Positions 34,869-43,451 are shown, counted from the first letter of the stretch. The stretch: 64,000 nucleotides of DNA from Butyricicoccus_A sp964387535 (GCA_964387535.1 CAYLXH010000001.1:7050-71049); one strand, 5' to 3'. The notes: generated from the letters alone by a model not told the origin. A program made the numbers and translations.

Positions 34869-36452
34869 TCAATAACCAAAGCCGTTTCCGAAGCCGTTTC
34901 CGTAGCCATAGCCATACCCATAGACACCGTCCTGCTGCTCCGAAGATTCCCTGGAATCCTGTGCGCTGGACGACGTGCTCGTCAGATCATTTTGATCCAT
35001 CAGAGTGATGGTAATCTCCTTGTTCTTTCCGGACCGGTAGATCTTGAGCGTCATCTCATCTCCAGCCTGGTATTTCTCTTTGATCTCGTTGATATCGCTC
35101 ATGCTGGTAATCGTCTCACCGTTGACCCCAATAATAATGTCATTGGGCTGAATGCCCTGTTTGTAGGCATCCGAGGCCTGGTCCACGTTGGAAACCAATA
35201 CACCCTGTGGAACATCATAATACGCTGCTGTATTTTCGTCAATATCGTATCCACTGATGCCAATGGCGGGGCGGCCAGTAACATGGCCGTACGCGATTAA
35301 CTCATTAACAATATCCTGTGTCGTGCTCATCGGAATGGCAAATCCCATTCCCTCATAGCTTGCCTCCGCGGAAGATCCAGAAGACAGCTTGGAAGAGGTG
35401 ATACCGATGACCTGACCGTATTTGTTAATCAGCGCGCCGCCGGAAGAGCCCGGATTGATGGCAGCATCCGTCTGGATCAGTGTCATCACGCGGTCATTGA
35501 TCGTCACATTGCGGTCAATCGCTGAAATAAAGCCGCCCGTAAAGCTGTTTTGGAATTCTACACCGCCCGGAGATCCAATCGCATAGCAGCGGTCTCCCAC
35601 CGTCAGGGCATCCGAATCACCAAACTCTGCGACTGGAAGGTCGTCCTTCGGGTCAATTTTCAGGACTGCCAGATCGGTCTGAGCATCCATGCCGACCAAT
35701 TCCGCCTGATACTGTGTGCTGTCGCTCATAATAACGGTGAACTTATTGCCATCCTCCACAACATGGTCGTTGGTAATGACATAGCCATCCTCACTCATAA
35801 TGATACCAGAACCGGAGGCCTCACTGCCTACCGTGATGTCATCCACAATGATGCTGACGATGGAGGGAGACACGGTTTGATAAATTTCCGTACTGCTCAG
35901 GCCGTCGTCCCCACTTTCTCCGCTTCCGGTCTTTTTCGTTGTGCTGATCTGTACCTTTGTCGAGTCCTCCGGGAGTCCGCTTCCAGCCTCCACGGTGCTG
36001 TTTGCCTGGTCCCCGGTAAGGCGGTCAAAATTCAGTCCCCCTCCGGCTGCCATACCACCTACAAAAGCCACAACCGCCACTACCGCAGCGAGTGCTACAA
36101 CCTTTGGTCCTGTTCCCGGTCCCTTTTTTGGCTTTTTCGGCCCTTTCCCGGAACTGCCTGAACTGCCCCACTGACTATATGGATTGCCCGCTGGGCCTCC
36201 CTGCGTATTCTGCCGGTATGGATTCGAATTACCTTGTGTGCTCTGGCTATACGGGTTTCCTGTCTGTGAGCTTCCATTTGATTGATTGTTTGGATTGCTC
36301 TGCTGCGACGTTCTTCCATAGGACGCATTTGCACCAGACGCCATGTTGCTGTTCTGTGCCCCTCCCCCGGAAGCTCCGCGAACCGGAGTCTGAAATGGAG
36401 TTTTCGGCTCTTGTCCGTTATCCTCTGATCTATTGTTCTGTAACTCATCCAT
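34869..36452 (-). CDS. htrA: Membrane-anchored HtrA/DegP-like serine protease
   Basis: 527 residues. A low-complexity N-terminal region (about 1-115; Asn, Gln, Ser, Gly) is followed by one membrane helix (116-134), so the protease acts outside the membrane. Trypsin-like triad: His230 (TNDHVV), Asp260 (QTDLAVL) and Ser337 (NPGSSGGAL). A C-terminal PDZ domain follows (about 395-490). The tail is a Tyr/Gly/Phe repeat, YGYGYGYGNGFGNGFGY. Start at 36452 has AGAGGAGG 8 bases upstream. It is downstream of the sensor kinase and regulator genes, the same grouping as walRK with htrC in Bacillus, which suggests an envelope-stress role. Confidence 0.94.
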   Translation of the reverse strand: MDELQNNRSEDNGQEPKTPFQTPVRGASGGGAQNSNMASGANASYGRTSQQSNPNNQSNGSSQTGNPYSQSTQGNSNPYRQNTQGGPAGNPYSQWGSSGSSGKGPKKPKKGPGTGPKVVALAAVVAVVAFVGGMAAGGGLNFDRLTGDQANSTVEAGSGLPEDSTKVQISTTKKTGSGESGDDGLSSTEIYQTVSPSIVSIIVDDITVGSEASGSGIIMSEDGYVITNDHVVEDGNKFTVIMSDSTQYQAELVGMDAQTDLAVLKIDPKDDLPVAEFGDSDALTVGDRCYAIGSPGGVEFQNSFTGGFISAIDRNVTINDRVMTLIQTDAAINPGSSGGALINKYGQVIGITSSKLSSGSSAEASYEGMGFAIPMSTTQDIVNELIAYGHVTGRPAIGISGYDIDENTAAYYDVPQGVLVSNVDQASDAYKQGIQPNDIIIGVNGETITSMSDINEIKEKYQAGDEMTLKIYRSGKNKEITITLMDQNDLTSTSSSAQDSRESSEQQDGVYGYGYGYGNGFGNGFGY

Positions 36453-36596
36453 GAGAAAATCCTCCTCTCGTGTTCTGCAATCATTGTACGATACAAATAT
36501 GGTTTTTCCTTGTTTCCTATGTTAAGATTATGTGTATTTCTACACAAATTGCGGTGAAACTGCTCCCTAACTCACGGTCAGAGAGCAGTTTTTCTG

Positions 36597-38081
36597 TCAG
36601 CCTTGTGTCAGCCCGGGCAGATTGCTGCTGCTGTTCGGCTGCTTCAGCACCGCCGGAATCGTAAAGGAAAACTCCGTTTCATTATTGTTCGACCGTACAG
36701 AAATATCGCCTCCATGCAGAATAACGATTGACTTAACAAAATACAGTCCCAGCCCTGCTCCAGTGCGATCCATGCTTCGGGAGCGATCCACTTTATAAAA
36801 CCGATCGAAAACATGAGGCAGATCCTCTTCCGGAATCGAGGAACCGGTATTCCGAATCGTAAAGTACGCCATGCGTCCCTGTAAGCCGGAACAAATCGTC
36901 AGCGCACCGCCCTCATTGACAAACTTCACAGCATTATCAAACAGGTTGTATACAACACGGTAAATGAGATCGCGGTCCCCATTTGCCGTCAGAAAATCCT
37001 GAAGCTGTACGTCAACATCCAATTGTTTTTGTTCCAACTGCTTCTCAAAGCTCAGGAGAACCTGAATCGCCGTTTCTGACAGGTCAAATGGAACGGGAGT
37101 GATGACCATCTCTCCGGATTCAATGCGCGCGGTTTCCAGCATCCGCAGCACCATGCGGCTCAAACGGTGGGATTCCTGCGAAATAATCTCCAAATACTGC
37201 TGATGCTTTTCCGGAGGAATCGTGCCGTCCAGCATTCCGTCCGCAAACCCGCTGATCGACGTCATCGGTGTTTTGAGCTCATGCGATACATTCGCCACAA
37301 AATTTCGGGACAGCTCTTCCTGCTGGCGCATCGTGGAGATCATCGTATTAAAGCTCTCCGCGAGCTCGTCAATCTCATCACAGTTATTTTCCTCCGCCAC
37401 GCGGACGTCAAAATCTCCACGGGTGAACTGTTTGACGGCCTGAACCATTCCCTTCAGCGGACGCGTCAGGATTGCCGACAAAAACCAGCTGATAATCAGC
37501 GTCAAAATCAGTGTCAGGAAAATGATGATCACATAACTGTGCATGACGTCACTCATCAGGCTCATCGTATCCGTTGAGGAGGAGGCCGCAATGACCAGCG
37601 CGATGGTCGTGCCGTCTTCACCCACACAGCGGCGCCCTGCAATATAATAATTTTTAGAAAACAGGCCGTTCAGATTGCCTAGGTCAAACAGCTCGTTGTT
37701 TGCGTTCAACTGCTCCGTCAGATCCTCACTCAGCGTGCCTATAGCCTGTCCTGTCTTTTCATCGCCCAGTGCAACCTGTCCGTCCTCTTCATCCGCACGA
37801 ATCCAAATATTTCCCTGCGCATCCGCAATCAGAATCTGACAGTCGGATCCCGCTGCCATTTGCTGGAGATATACCGTCAGATTTGCCATCCGATCCTCAT
37901 ACAACTCCGGATCCTGGATCACAAACGACTGTACATTATCTACGGTTGTCTCAAGCTGTACCTTTTTCTGTACGACAGAGTATCGGCCAATCTGTGCCAG
38001 AAACACACTGCCGGCAAACGTAAAGCTGACTAAAATCAGTACGGCAAATGCGGCATACGTTTTGACAAACAGATTTCTCAT
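36597..38081 (-). CDS. Membrane sensor histidine kinase (WalK/PhoR-like architecture)
   Basis: 494 residues. An N-terminal membrane helix (about 8-30), an extracytoplasmic sensor of about 145 residues, a second helix (about 180-205), HAMP, then HisKA with the phospho-accepting histidine in FVANVSHELKTPMTSISG, and a HATPase_c domain (NLFDNAVKF, DRTGAGLGLYFVKS). Phosphorylates the regulator encoded just upstream (5-base gap). No PAS domain visible, unlike Bacillus WalK. Together with the htrA next door and WalR-type repeats at the nearby 3D-protein genes, a cell-wall-stress role is likely (inference). Confidence 0.93.
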   Translation of the reverse strand: MRNLFVKTYAAFAVLILVSFTFAGSVFLAQIGRYSVVQKKVQLETTVDNVQSFVIQDPELYEDRMANLTVYLQQMAAGSDCQILIADAQGNIWIRADEEDGQVALGDEKTGQAIGTLSEDLTEQLNANNELFDLGNLNGLFSKNYYIAGRRCVGEDGTTIALVIAASSSTDTMSLMSDVMHSYVIIIFLTLILTLIISWFLSAILTRPLKGMVQAVKQFTRGDFDVRVAEENNCDEIDELAESFNTMISTMRQQEELSRNFVANVSHELKTPMTSISGFADGMLDGTIPPEKHQQYLEIISQESHRLSRMVLRMLETARIESGEMVITPVPFDLSETAIQVLLSFEKQLEQKQLDVDVQLQDFLTANGDRDLIYRVVYNLFDNAVKFVNEGGALTICSGLQGRMAYFTIRNTGSSIPEEDLPHVFDRFYKVDRSRSMDRTGAGLGLYFVKSIVILHGGDISVRSNNNETEFSFTIPAVLKQPNSSSNLPGLTQG

Positions 38082-38086
38082 ACCAA

Positions 38087-38773
38087 TCAGTCCTTGCCGT
38101 CAAAGGTTTCAAACTTATAGCCGACACCCCACTTCGTCGAGATCTTCCACTTGTCACTGACATTATCCAGCTTCTCCCGCAGTCGCTTAATATGGACATC
38201 CACCGTGCGGGTATCTCCTGCGTAATCAAACCCCCATACTTCATCCAGGAGCTGAGCGCGGGTGAATACACGATTGGGACTCTGCGCGAGGAAATACAGC
38301 AATTCGATTTCCTTCGGCGGGGCGTCGACGCGCTTTCCGTCAATAATCAGATCATATGCCTGCTTATCAATTGTCAGCTTATCAAACGAGATCTTTCGCT
38401 TTTCCTCCGGTGCAAAACGGCGGAAAATGGCGCGGACACGCGCGACAACTTCCCGCATCTCCAGCGGCTTGACGATATAATCATCGGCTCCCATTTCCAG
38501 TCCGTTTACCTTATCAAACGTCTCACCTTTCGCGGTCATGATGATAATCGGAACCTTGCTTTCCTCCCGAATGATCTTACATACCTGCCAGCCGTCCATG
38601 ACCGGCATCATCACATCCAGCAGAATCATATCCGGGTCCTGTTCCCGCCACTTGTCCACGCCGACCTGTCCGTTTTCTGCCTCAATAATTTTATATCCCT
38701 CGCGTTCGAGGTAGAGATGCAGAAGCTCGCGAATGTGCGCGTCATCTTCTACAATCAGAATTTTCTTCGCCAT
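38087..38773 (-). CDS. OmpR/PhoB-family response regulator
   Basis: 228 residues. Receiver domain with acidic pocket ED/D at residues 9-11, phospho-accepting Asp53 in LLDVMMP, Thr80-region TAKG and Lys in VKPLE. The C-terminal winged helix ends in TVDVHIKRLREKLDN, close to WalR and PhoP. RBS AAGGAGGG before the ATG at 38773. The -10 candidate TATAAT (38802-38807) has no convincing -35 box, which can mean that an activator is required. Candidate for binding the TGTWAH-N5-TGTWAH repeats at 39743, 40530 and 40692. Confidence 0.93.
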   Translation of the reverse strand: MAKKILIVEDDAHIRELLHLYLEREGYKIIEAENGQVGVDKWREQDPDMILLDVMMPVMDGWQVCKIIREESKVPIIIMTAKGETFDKVNGLEMGADDYIVKPLEMREVVARVRAIFRRFAPEEKRKISFDKLTIDKQAYDLIIDGKRVDAPPKEIELLYFLAQSPNRVFTRAQLLDEVWGFDYAGDTRTVDVHIKRLREKLDNVSDKWKISTKWGVGYKFETFDGKD

Positions 38774-39093
38774 ATACTGTCCCTCCTTGCGGTATACTGT
38801 TATTATACGTCATTTATCGCAAAAAAGGATGACTATTTTGTGAACTGTTCCGTATAATTCTCATAATTTTCCTCCTAAACCCCAACATTCGACGGAGTTT
38901 GTGTTATTATGCGGTTTTCTGCCGGGCATTCCGTCAGCCATGGTTTTTCTGTCATTGATCCCAAACAAGACCGCACCGGACCCGTCAGTCATACACTGCG
39001 ATTCCGGTATGATACCGTTACTGTCAAACCGAAGAACGGCAGATCCTGTTCCCCCATGAGCATACGAAGCAGCACTTCTGCCCAGCGGCTTCC
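38774..39093. other. Intergenic stretch without a supportable gene
   Basis: Contains the leader and likely promoter of the response regulator (TATAAT at 38802-38807 on the minus strand). The rest, about 38860-39090, has open frames on both strands but no good ribosome site, no recognised protein and no repeat. It may be the remains of a lost gene, but I see no proof. Confidence 0.5.
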
Positions 39094-39130
39094 AAAAAAA
39101 AGCAGCGGCTGCTTTCGTCACAACCGCTGC
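39094..39130 (-). terminator. Terminator of 3D-domain gene 1
   Basis: Stem GCAGCGG ... CCGCTGC (39102-39130), then TTTTTTTT on the minus strand. Confidence 0.9.
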
Positions 39131-39139
39131 ACTGTTTTT

Positions 39140-39688
39140 TTATCCATTAATGACATACACATCAGCATAATCAATTCCAATTCGATTAGCCTCTGCCTCA
39201 CTGGTCACAAAAATATCAATAATCTTATTTTTGATCGCTCCGCCAGTGTCCTCCGCATAGTATACACCATATCCGTCAATATAGACCTTAGAGCCAAGGG
39301 AAATTACTCTCGAATCCACCGCAATCGTGTGGTTCAGACGCGGGGTCTTGCCGGATGCGGTAATGGTGTCTCCGCCATAGAACGTCAGCTTGAAATTGCC
39401 CATCGCCTTGGCACCGCTTGCAAACTTGATTCGATTATGGTGAACATAGCCAACCTTTCCATTGACTTTCACCTTCAGCCATTTACCGTCACTCGAGATA
39501 TTTAATACCTTCCGGTTCGTTCCCTTTTTCATTACCGTCTTTTTCGCGCTGGAAACCGACGCGCTCGAGCGGACAACAACCTGTTTCGTTGCAGTGACGC
39601 GAGCCGCCGAAGCGGTTGCGGTAACTGCCGTTGCCAGTACCATCGTTGTCAGTGCAAGCAGCACAATACGCTTTATTCGCTGAATCAT
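39140..39688 (-). CDS. Secreted 3D-domain protein 1 (YocH/lytic-transglycosylase-like)
   Basis: 182 residues: signal peptide (about 1-28, ending ASA), a bacterial SH3-like segment (about 30-88; VVRSSASV..., WLKVKVNGKVGYVH), and a C-terminal 3D domain named for three conserved Asp residues (FYGGDTITASGKTP, HTIAVDSRVISLGSKVYID, YYAEDTGGAIK, IDIFV). This fold is related to MltA and is expected to cleave or bind peptidoglycan. Close paralogue of the gene at 39922-40461. AGGAGG before the ATG; promoter with WalR-type repeat at 39743-39789. Confidence 0.92.
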   Translation of the reverse strand: MIQRIKRIVLLALTTMVLATAVTATASAARVTATKQVVVRSSASVSSAKKTVMKKGTNRKVLNISSDGKWLKVKVNGKVGYVHHNRIKFASGAKAMGNFKLTFYGGDTITASGKTPRLNHTIAVDSRVISLGSKVYIDGYGVYYAEDTGGAIKNKIIDIFVTSEAEANRIGIDYADVYVING

Positions 39689-39742
39689 AGAAACCTCCTA
39701 ATTCATTGCCTACAATTTATTGTAACTATTTTGTTTCTGTTT

Positions 39743-39789
39743 TGTTACTGTTCTGTAATTATAATAGCAGACAATCCCTTGTCTGTCAA
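39743..39789 (-). promoter_or_regulatory. Promoter and WalR-type box of 3D-domain gene 1
   Basis: Minus-strand -35 TTGACA (39784-39789), 17-bp spacer, -10 TATTAT (39761-39766). One base downstream of the -10, on the plus strand, lies TGTTAC-TGTTC-TGTAAT (39743-39759), which fits the WalR consensus TGTWAH-N5-TGTWAH. The same geometry occurs at gene 2. Confidence 0.75.
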
Positions 39790-39873
39790 GGATTTTCTCA
39801 CCATTTTATCAAACTTTTTCCGTCTTTTTTCGGCGAAATATCGCAAAATCGCTGTATTATCTATACAAATCCA

Positions 39874-39907
39874 TAATAAAACAGCAGCTGCATTCCACAG
39901 CCGCTGT
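39874..39907 (-). terminator. Terminator of 3D-domain gene 2
   Basis: Stem ACAGCGGCTG ... CAGCTGCTGT (39881-39907, one mismatch), then TTTTATTATG on the minus strand. Confidence 0.8.
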
Positions 39908-39921
39908 CATTGCCCGTGTGG

Positions 39922-40461
39922 TTAGTCTAGCAGATATACCTTAGCATAGTCAATGCCCTTTGCATTGGCCTCCGCCTCACTGGTCACAAAGATGTCAATA
40001 ATATTATTCTTGATCGCTCCGCCGGTATCCTCCGCATAATAAGTACCATATCCTTCAATGTAGACCTTGGAGCCAAGAGAAATCACTCTCGGATCCACCG
40101 CAATCGTGTGGTTCAATTGCGGGGTCTTGCCAGATGCGGTAATCGTATCTCCGCCGTAAAAGGTGAGCTTGAAGTTGCCCAGATCACCGGAGGTAAAATC
40201 CATACGGTTGATGCGAACATAACCAACCTGTCCGTTCACCTTTACCCGGACGAATTTTCCATTCTTGGAAATGCTCAGAACCTTCCGGTTCGTGCCCTTG
40301 CTCATCGACGTCAGCTTTTCACTGGATACCGAAGCCTTCACATGAACCGCAGCCGACCGGTTTGCAGTAACACGGGCAGCCGAAGCGGTAGCCGTCAATG
40401 CAATTGTAAAAACAAGTGTCGTCAGTGCAATCAGTGCAACGCGCTTCATTCGCTGAACCAT
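39922..40461 (-). CDS. Secreted 3D-domain protein 2
   Basis: 179 residues, the same architecture as protein 1: signal peptide ending ATASA, SH3-like segment (VHVKASVSSEKLTSM, FVRVKVNGQVGYVR) and C-terminal 3D domain with FYGGDTITASGKTP, IAVDPRVISLGSKVYIEG, YYAEDTGGAIK. The two proteins are near-identical in the 3D domain and differ in the SH3-like part, as expected after a tandem duplication with relaxed or altered wall binding. GGGAGG precedes the ATG. Separate promoters mean that each can be expressed alone. Confidence 0.92.
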   Translation of the reverse strand: MVQRMKRVALIALTTLVFTIALTATASAARVTANRSAAVHVKASVSSEKLTSMSKGTNRKVLSISKNGKFVRVKVNGQVGYVRINRMDFTSGDLGNFKLTFYGGDTITASGKTPQLNHTIAVDPRVISLGSKVYIEGYGTYYAEDTGGAIKNNIIDIFVTSEAEANAKGIDYAKVYLLD

Positions 40462-40529
40462 GTGTGTCCTCCCGTATCGTAAACTCTGCGAGTTATTCTC
40501 TCAAATTTGTAATTTCCTTGATAACATTT

Positions 40530-40576
40530 TGTTACCGTTCTGTAATTAGAATACCGGACGAGGACATATTTGTCAA
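40530..40576 (-). promoter_or_regulatory. Promoter and WalR-type box of 3D-domain gene 2
   Basis: Minus-strand -35 TTGACA (40571-40576), 17-bp spacer, -10 TATTCT (40548-40553), and TGTTAC-CGTTC-TGTAAT on the plus strand (40530-40546), one base past the -10. A box overlapping the start site is more compatible with repression than activation (inference). Confidence 0.75.
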
Positions 40577-40605
40577 GCCGATTTTTTAATTTTGTGGAAT
40601 ACTTA

Positions 40606-40648
40606 CAAAAGAAAAGACGGCATTTTCGAGAGAAAACACGCCGTCTTT
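40606..40648 (-). terminator. Terminator of the copy-2 oxidoreductase operon
   Basis: Stem AAAGACGGC ... GCCGTCTTT (40613-40648), then TCTTTTG on the minus strand. It is about 95 bases beyond the stop codon. Confidence 0.8.
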
Positions 40649-40691
40649 GTGTGATATATCAATTTTTATTGTTACCGTTTGTGCAACATGT

Positions 40692-40708
40692 TGTAACCAT
40701 CCTGTAAT
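40692..40708 (+). promoter_or_regulatory. Third WalR-type repeat
   Basis: TGTAAC-CATCC-TGTAAT fits TGTWAH-N5-TGTWAH exactly and has the same orientation as the two promoter boxes. It lies about 120 bases upstream of the gene 2 promoter and within the 3' UTR of the neighbouring oxidoreductase operon. Could be an upstream site for gene 2. Confidence 0.55.
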
Positions 40709-40742
40709 CTCTCAGTAAGCAACCTGTAACAACACCGTGCAC

Positions 40743-41807
40743 TCATTCTCCTCGTTTTCCTGTCATCCGGCGCGCTCGAAGCAGTCGTGCCGCACAGCGA
40801 TCCGGATCCACTCGCCACTGGCATTCTGCGCAGTCCAGGCACCGCGCCGGCTCTTTGCCCGCCAGCGCCTCTGCCGCCCAGTTCGGGTTTGCCAGCGTAC
40901 TTCGCCCGATATCCACCATGTCCACATCGGCAGCTTCCAGCACCTGACACGCATCTGCCCGCGTGCGGATGCCATTGACCGCGAAGACCGGGATGGCTAC
41001 CCGTTTCCGGACTTCCGCTGCCGCATAAATAATATCCTTACAGGGAAATCCTTCTGCGGCAAACGGCTCCGACTCCTCGGCAAATCCATACGAGATGTCC
41101 AGAAAATCACTGCCACCCCGTTCCAAAACCGCTGCATGCCGCAGCCCATCCTGCAACGTCGGTTCAAAACCACCCAGACGGATCCCCACGATAAACTCCT
41201 CGGGCACCTCGGCACGGATACGTTTCAGCACTTCCAGCACAAACCGTTCGGGCTGTGCTCCATAGCCATCGTCACGTCGGTTGACGCGCTGGTTCAAAAA
41301 CTGTGACATCAGATACGCATGGCAGCCGTGCAGTTCCACGCCATCGTATCCCGCTCGCACCGCTCGTTTTGCCGCATCCACAAATTCCTGCTGCACCCGG
41401 GCGATATCTTCCTCTGTCATGCGGCACCCTGTCTTGCCGTGCCAGCAATAGGCATCCGGACACAGAGGATGCTCGGCAATACCTACCACACCGGCGTGGT
41501 GAATCTGAACCAGAATCGGGCATCCTTCCGCGTGAACGGCCTCCGTGATCCGGCGCAGTCCTGAAATGTGTTCGTCGCTCCAAATCCCCAACTGTGTTTC
41601 TGTCAGTCTGCCGTCCGACGCGATACAAGTCGCTTCCTGAATGATCAGCCCTGGCCCTCCTCGGGCGATCTCCTGATAATGTGCTACATGCCGATCCGAA
41701 ACCTTGCCGCTTCCATCCGACCAATGATAAATTACCATCGGCGGCACGCAGATACGATTGCGAATGCGTGTGGTTCGGAGTGTCAGCGAGTCATTCAGCC
41801 GTTTCAT
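40743..41807 (-). CDS. NADH:flavin oxidoreductase (Old Yellow Enzyme family), copy 2
   Basis: 354-residue FMN TIM-barrel enzyme, a clear paralogue of the protein encoded at 33719-34795 (shared NRICVPPxVIYxWSD start, GPGLIIQEATCIASDGR, VELHGCHAYLMSQF, and the terminal Cys cluster CLDCAECQWRVDPDRC). It also lacks the FAD/NAD domains. Its ATG overlaps the stop of the phosphatase gene upstream (ATGA), so both are made from one message. Substrate unknown. Confidence 0.9.
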   Translation of the reverse strand: MKRLNDSLTLRTTRIRNRICVPPMVIYHWSDGSGKVSDRHVAHYQEIARGGPGLIIQEATCIASDGRLTETQLGIWSDEHISGLRRITEAVHAEGCPILVQIHHAGVVGIAEHPLCPDAYCWHGKTGCRMTEEDIARVQQEFVDAAKRAVRAGYDGVELHGCHAYLMSQFLNQRVNRRDDGYGAQPERFVLEVLKRIRAEVPEEFIVGIRLGGFEPTLQDGLRHAAVLERGGSDFLDISYGFAEESEPFAAEGFPCKDIIYAAAEVRKRVAIPVFAVNGIRTRADACQVLEAADVDMVDIGRSTLANPNWAAEALAGKEPARCLDCAECQWRVDPDRCAARLLRARRMTGKRGE

Positions 41808-42481
41808 CCCCTGTCTCCCCTTTCCATTGCTCCGTCACGATCTTCCTTCCAAAATTTTGAGCGAAACAGCGCGTCTGCCGGAAGATGTGTCGTACTGTTA
41901 TAGTCCAAAAATTCCGGTGCATCCGGTTTGGGAAACACGACCGTTGTGACCGAAGCGTTGGATACCATGCGCGGCTTCATCTCATCGAACGGACAGTCCA
42001 CCGTGCCAAGATATGTCATCAAGGCAAATCCATGCGAAACGATGGCAATCGTCCCTTCCGGATGCGCGTTTACCAGCTGCTCAACCGCGGCGCGCACCCG
42101 TTCCCATACCTGTCGTCCGGTCTCTCCCTCCGGCGGCGCAAACTGTGTCGGATTCGAGCGCAGCGTTGTCATGCTGCCCGGATACCGTGCTTCATTTTCT
42201 TCATTTGTATGATTTTCCAACAGTCCCCCGTTGACTTCACGCAGTCCATCCACTGGAATCGGGTCACAGTCCAGATAGCGGCAGATTCCCTCTGCGGTCT
42301 GCCGTGCCCGGAGCAACGGACTGCAATACACCGCATCCACCGGCATTCCTCGAAATCGCTCTGCCAACGCATCTGCCTGCTTTTGGCCCATCTCCCCCAG
42401 CGGGGTATCCGTCGCCCCCTGAAAACGTCCCGTTTCATTGGACGCTGTCGTCCCGTGCCGGACAAAATAAACGGTTGTCAT
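41804..42481 (-). CDS. Histidine phosphatase family protein
   Basis: 225 residues, phosphoglycerate-mutase-like fold. The phospho-histidine motif is VRHGTTASNETGRFQG, CSPLLRARQTA gives the phosphate-binding arginines, and the second histidine is in IVSHGFALM. Translationally coupled to the oxidoreductase downstream. AGGAGG precedes the ATG and lies just after the rfbA terminator. It resembles CobC-type and general phosphatases; substrate unknown. It should not be called cobC, as a better candidate lies in the B12 operon. Confidence 0.87.
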   Translation of the reverse strand: MTTVYFVRHGTTASNETGRFQGATDTPLGEMGQKQADALAERFRGMPVDAVYCSPLLRARQTAEGICRYLDCDPIPVDGLREVNGGLLENHTNEENEARYPGSMTTLRSNPTQFAPPEGETGRQVWERVRAAVEQLVNAHPEGTIAIVSHGFALMTYLGTVDCPFDEMKPRMVSNASVTTVVFPKPDAPEFLDYNSTTHLPADALFRSKFWKEDRDGAMERGDRG

Positions 42482-42499
42482 CGTTCTGTCTTCCTCCTA

Positions 42500-42532
42500 A
42501 AAAAGCAGGAGCGAGCACCGCTCACTCCTGTT
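42500..42532 (-). terminator. Terminator of rfbA
   Basis: Stem CAGGAG-GAGC / GCTC-CTCCTG, then TTTTTTAGG on the minus strand. The T-run is directly followed by the ribosome site of the next gene, so some read-through into it is possible. Confidence 0.85.
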
Positions 42533-42542
42533 GTTTTTCCCT

Positions 42543-43406
42543 TTATTCCATACAGAGCAAATACTGCCCATACAGGGTCTTGCCCAATTTGGCTCCCTGT
42601 TCGTGAACCTGCTGCGTCGTGAGCAAGCCGCGTTGAAGCGCAATTTCCTCCGGACACGCAATGTAACGGCCCGTTCGGTGCTGTACCTCGCGAACACGAT
42701 TTGCCGCCTCCAACAGGCTCTCCGCCGTTCCGGCGTCCATCCAGACAAAATCCTTTGCCAGCGGTGTGACATGCAGCTGTCCGCGGCGCAGGTACTCCAA
42801 ATTCACATCGGTGATCTCCAGCTCACCGCGTGCAGACGGCTTGAGATTCCGGGCGATTTCCACTACCTGATGGTCATAAAAATACAGCCCCGGGATGATG
42901 TAATTCGATTTTGGGAAGCGCGGCTTTTCCTCGATGCTGATCGCGCAGCCCTGTTCATCAAACTCTACGACACCAAACGCGCGCGGATCGTCCACATGAT
43001 AGCCAAACACCGAGGCGCCCTCCGTTCTCTGCTTGGCCTCTTCGAGAAACGCATACTGTCGGCTTTCATCGTAAAAAATGTTATCTCCCAGCACCAGGCA
43101 CACCGAATCGCCCTGAATAAACGACTCTGCCACCAGAAATGCATCTGCAATTCCCCGCGGCACATTCTGAACCCGGTACTGAATGTGTACCCCAAACGCA
43201 CTGCCGTCCCCCAACAGCTTTTCAAACGTCTCCTCTTCGTCCGGAGGAATAATTACTAAAACATCCCTAATTCCAGCATGAAGCAATATTGACAACGGAT
43301 AATAGATCAGCGGCTTATCGTAGACCGGAAGCAGCGGTTTGCATACTGGCTTAGTCATCGGATACAAACGCGTACCCTTTCCTGCCGCGAGAATGATACC
43401 TTTCAT
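42543..43406 (-). CDS. rfbA: Glucose-1-phosphate thymidylyltransferase RfbA/RmlA
   Basis: 287 residues. Makes dTDP-glucose from dTTP and glucose-1-phosphate, first step to dTDP-rhamnose and other deoxysugars. N-terminal nucleotide motif GIILAAGKGTRLYPMTKPVCKPLL (shown as GxGTRL...K), VLGDNIFY for metal and sugar binding, IEEKP and YFYDHQVVE follow. No rfbB, C or D lies nearby, so the rest of the pathway is elsewhere. It has a near-perfect promoter (43452-43481) and its own terminator. Confidence 0.95.
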   Translation of the reverse strand: MKGIILAAGKGTRLYPMTKPVCKPLLPVYDKPLIYYPLSILLHAGIRDVLVIIPPDEEETFEKLLGDGSAFGVHIQYRVQNVPRGIADAFLVAESFIQGDSVCLVLGDNIFYDESRQYAFLEEAKQRTEGASVFGYHVDDPRAFGVVEFDEQGCAISIEEKPRFPKSNYIIPGLYFYDHQVVEIARNLKPSARGELEITDVNLEYLRRGQLHVTPLAKDFVWMDAGTAESLLEAANRVREVQHRTGRYIACPEEIALQRGLLTTQQVHEQGAKLGKTLYGQYLLCME

Positions 43407-43451
43407 CTCGTTCCCCTCTCTCTGACTTCCTTGTTTTATCCTTCCGATTCT

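Noticed and set aside
36520..36536. WalR-type repeat upstream of htrA (TGTTAA-N5-TGTGTA)
   Set aside because: The second half departs from TGTWAH, so I do not count it with the three exact sites.
38861..39121. Minus-strand open frame of 86 codons between the response regulator and 3D gene 1
   Set aside because: It begins inside the terminator of the 3D gene, has no ribosome site and matches no family I recognise.
41804..42481. Calling the second histidine phosphatase cobC
   Set aside because: A better cobC candidate lies within the B12 operon at 5123-5737, and this gene is coupled to an Old Yellow Enzyme instead.
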